Shown here: positions 5,617-5,933 of the stretch, in pieces
How the letters are laid out: every line of letters starts with the position of its first letter
How positions within the stretch are numbered: the stretch's first letter is position 1
Source: Leucothrix mucor
Lineage (GTDB): Bacteria > Pseudomonadota > Gammaproteobacteria > Thiotrichales > Thiotrichaceae
Reading direction: 5' to 3'
DNA: 5,933 nt
NCBI GenBank assembly: GCA_011322515.1
Contig: DRMS01000113.1
Location: 1 to 5,933 of the forward strand
Notes under the pieces: model-generated
What the model saw: the letters and a program-made list of their open reading frames with translations, nothing else
Told to the model about the DNA's origin: nothing
Database searches by the model: none
Made by a program: the position numbers and the translations under genes

Positions 5617-5659
5617 GGTATAAACGTTTTAATCTTTTTGATTTGAATTCAAAACAATA

Positions 5660-5933
5660 TCAGCTACCCCAATCTTTGGAATAAACACCTTTTTTGACCA
5701 AGAAATGAAAGGTTGAATCAGACCATTGTTCTACCTTATTTACAAAACCGTGTGTTACAGGGTTAAAATGACAATAATCCATATGCTGTTGATAATCTAA
5801 TTCATCACAGATTGTGTGTTCCCAAAATCGATATTGCCATATGCCACGTTCATTACGCGATATTCTTATTTTTAGAACGGTATTCATTTTTTGGAATAGA
5901 CTTTGAGAATGCCTTTTTAATTTCACGCCAACG
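5660..5933 (-). pseudogene. REP-associated tyrosine transposase (RAYT, IS200/Y1 superfamily), C-terminal part, frameshifted
   Basis: RAYTs are single-strand HUH/Tyr nucleases linked to REP palindromes. The N-terminal HUH domain lies beyond the right edge. From 5933 leftwards one frame reads RWREIKKAFSKSIPKNEYRS and then hits stops; a second frame carries NERGIWQYRFWEHTICDE, then HMDYCHFNPVTHGFV with the Tyr likely used in catalysis, and ends GVYSKDWGS with TGA at 5662-5660. Removing one base from the five-A run (plus-strand T run 5869-5873) joins them seamlessly as EYRSKIRISRNERGIWQ, a typical family sequence. So the gene carries a one-base insertion and is probably inactive, unless the run is slippery or the base is a sequencing error. 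A GTG at 5926 opens the second frame but is not a real start. Confidence 0.85.
5869..5873 (-). other. Frameshift point in the RAYT gene
   Basis: The five-T run (five A on the coding strand) is where the two coding frames of the transposase meet. Four A would restore a continuous reading frame. A homopolymer this short is a common site for an indel and also for long-read sequencing error. Confidence 0.7.

Larger units (their letters stand above)
5476..5659. other. Intergenic region with REP-like inverted repeats
   Basis: This 184-nt stretch lies upstream of the exported-protein gene and downstream of the RAYT remnant, both on the minus strand. It carries TTAAAGT/ACTTTAA inverted repeats (5485-5491, 5531-5537), the second copy of the 11-bp repeat, a larger GTCGGCT/AGCCGAC inverted repeat, and a perfect 12-bp palindrome TTTGAATTCAAA (5642-5653). 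The promoter of the exported-protein gene must lie here, but I cannot single out convincing hexamers. Confidence 0.5.

Noticed and set aside
5642..5653. TTTGAATTCAAA palindrome as a terminator for the RAYT
   Set aside because: It is a perfect 12-bp palindrome but has no loop or GC-rich stem, and it can arise by chance in AT-rich DNA.

Overview
The window looks like chromosomal DNA of a rather AT-rich gammaproteobacterium. The evidence is the rpoZ-spoT pair, an E. coli-type ferrochelatase, an LpxL/HtrB-type lipid A acyltransferase (so a Gram-negative with LPS or LOS), and a dispersed palindrome of the CGTTCCCACGCT...AGCGTGGGAA kind, which I recall from Thiotrichales- and Methylococcales-like genomes. 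The genus cannot be fixed. The degenerate synthetase half of SpoT resembles the Moraxellaceae situation but is not enough to place the organism.

Layout. (1) 1-1683, minus strand: rpoZ (omega subunit of RNA polymerase) followed 12 nt later by spoT, whose C-terminus runs off the left edge. The usual upstream neighbour gmk is absent. (2) 1684-1949: AT-rich divergent control region between rpoZ and hemH. (3) 1950-4784, plus strand: a compact three-gene operon with overlapping ends. It holds hemH (ferrochelatase), a stand-alone CinA N-terminal/MoCF-type protein, and an LpxL-family acyltransferase. (4) 4785-5933: an accessory zone made of decayed palindromic repeats, one AT-rich minus-strand gene for a small exported protein of unknown function, and the C-terminal part of a REP-associated tyrosine transposase (RAYT) broken by a one-base frameshift.

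How the genes fit together. rpoZ and spoT join transcription to (p)ppGpp turnover. The HD hydrolase residues of SpoT are intact, while the synthetase residues that can be aligned are nearly all replaced, so this protein probably only degrades alarmone; a separate RelA would have to make it. The hemH operon ends haem synthesis and includes an envelope lipid enzyme, but no direct biochemical link between its members is evident.

The right-hand part reads as a graveyard of REP/RAYT elements: a GTAG-headed inverted repeat close to the transposase remnant, a roughly 175-bp unit bounded by inverted CGTTCCCACGCT-type arms, and two copies of an 11-bp motif on either side of the exported-protein gene. 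I saw no CRISPR array, tRNA, rRNA or complete mobile element. Nothing here convincingly forms a new multi-gene system; the most informative points are the pseudo-synthetase SpoT and the repeat/RAYT architecture.
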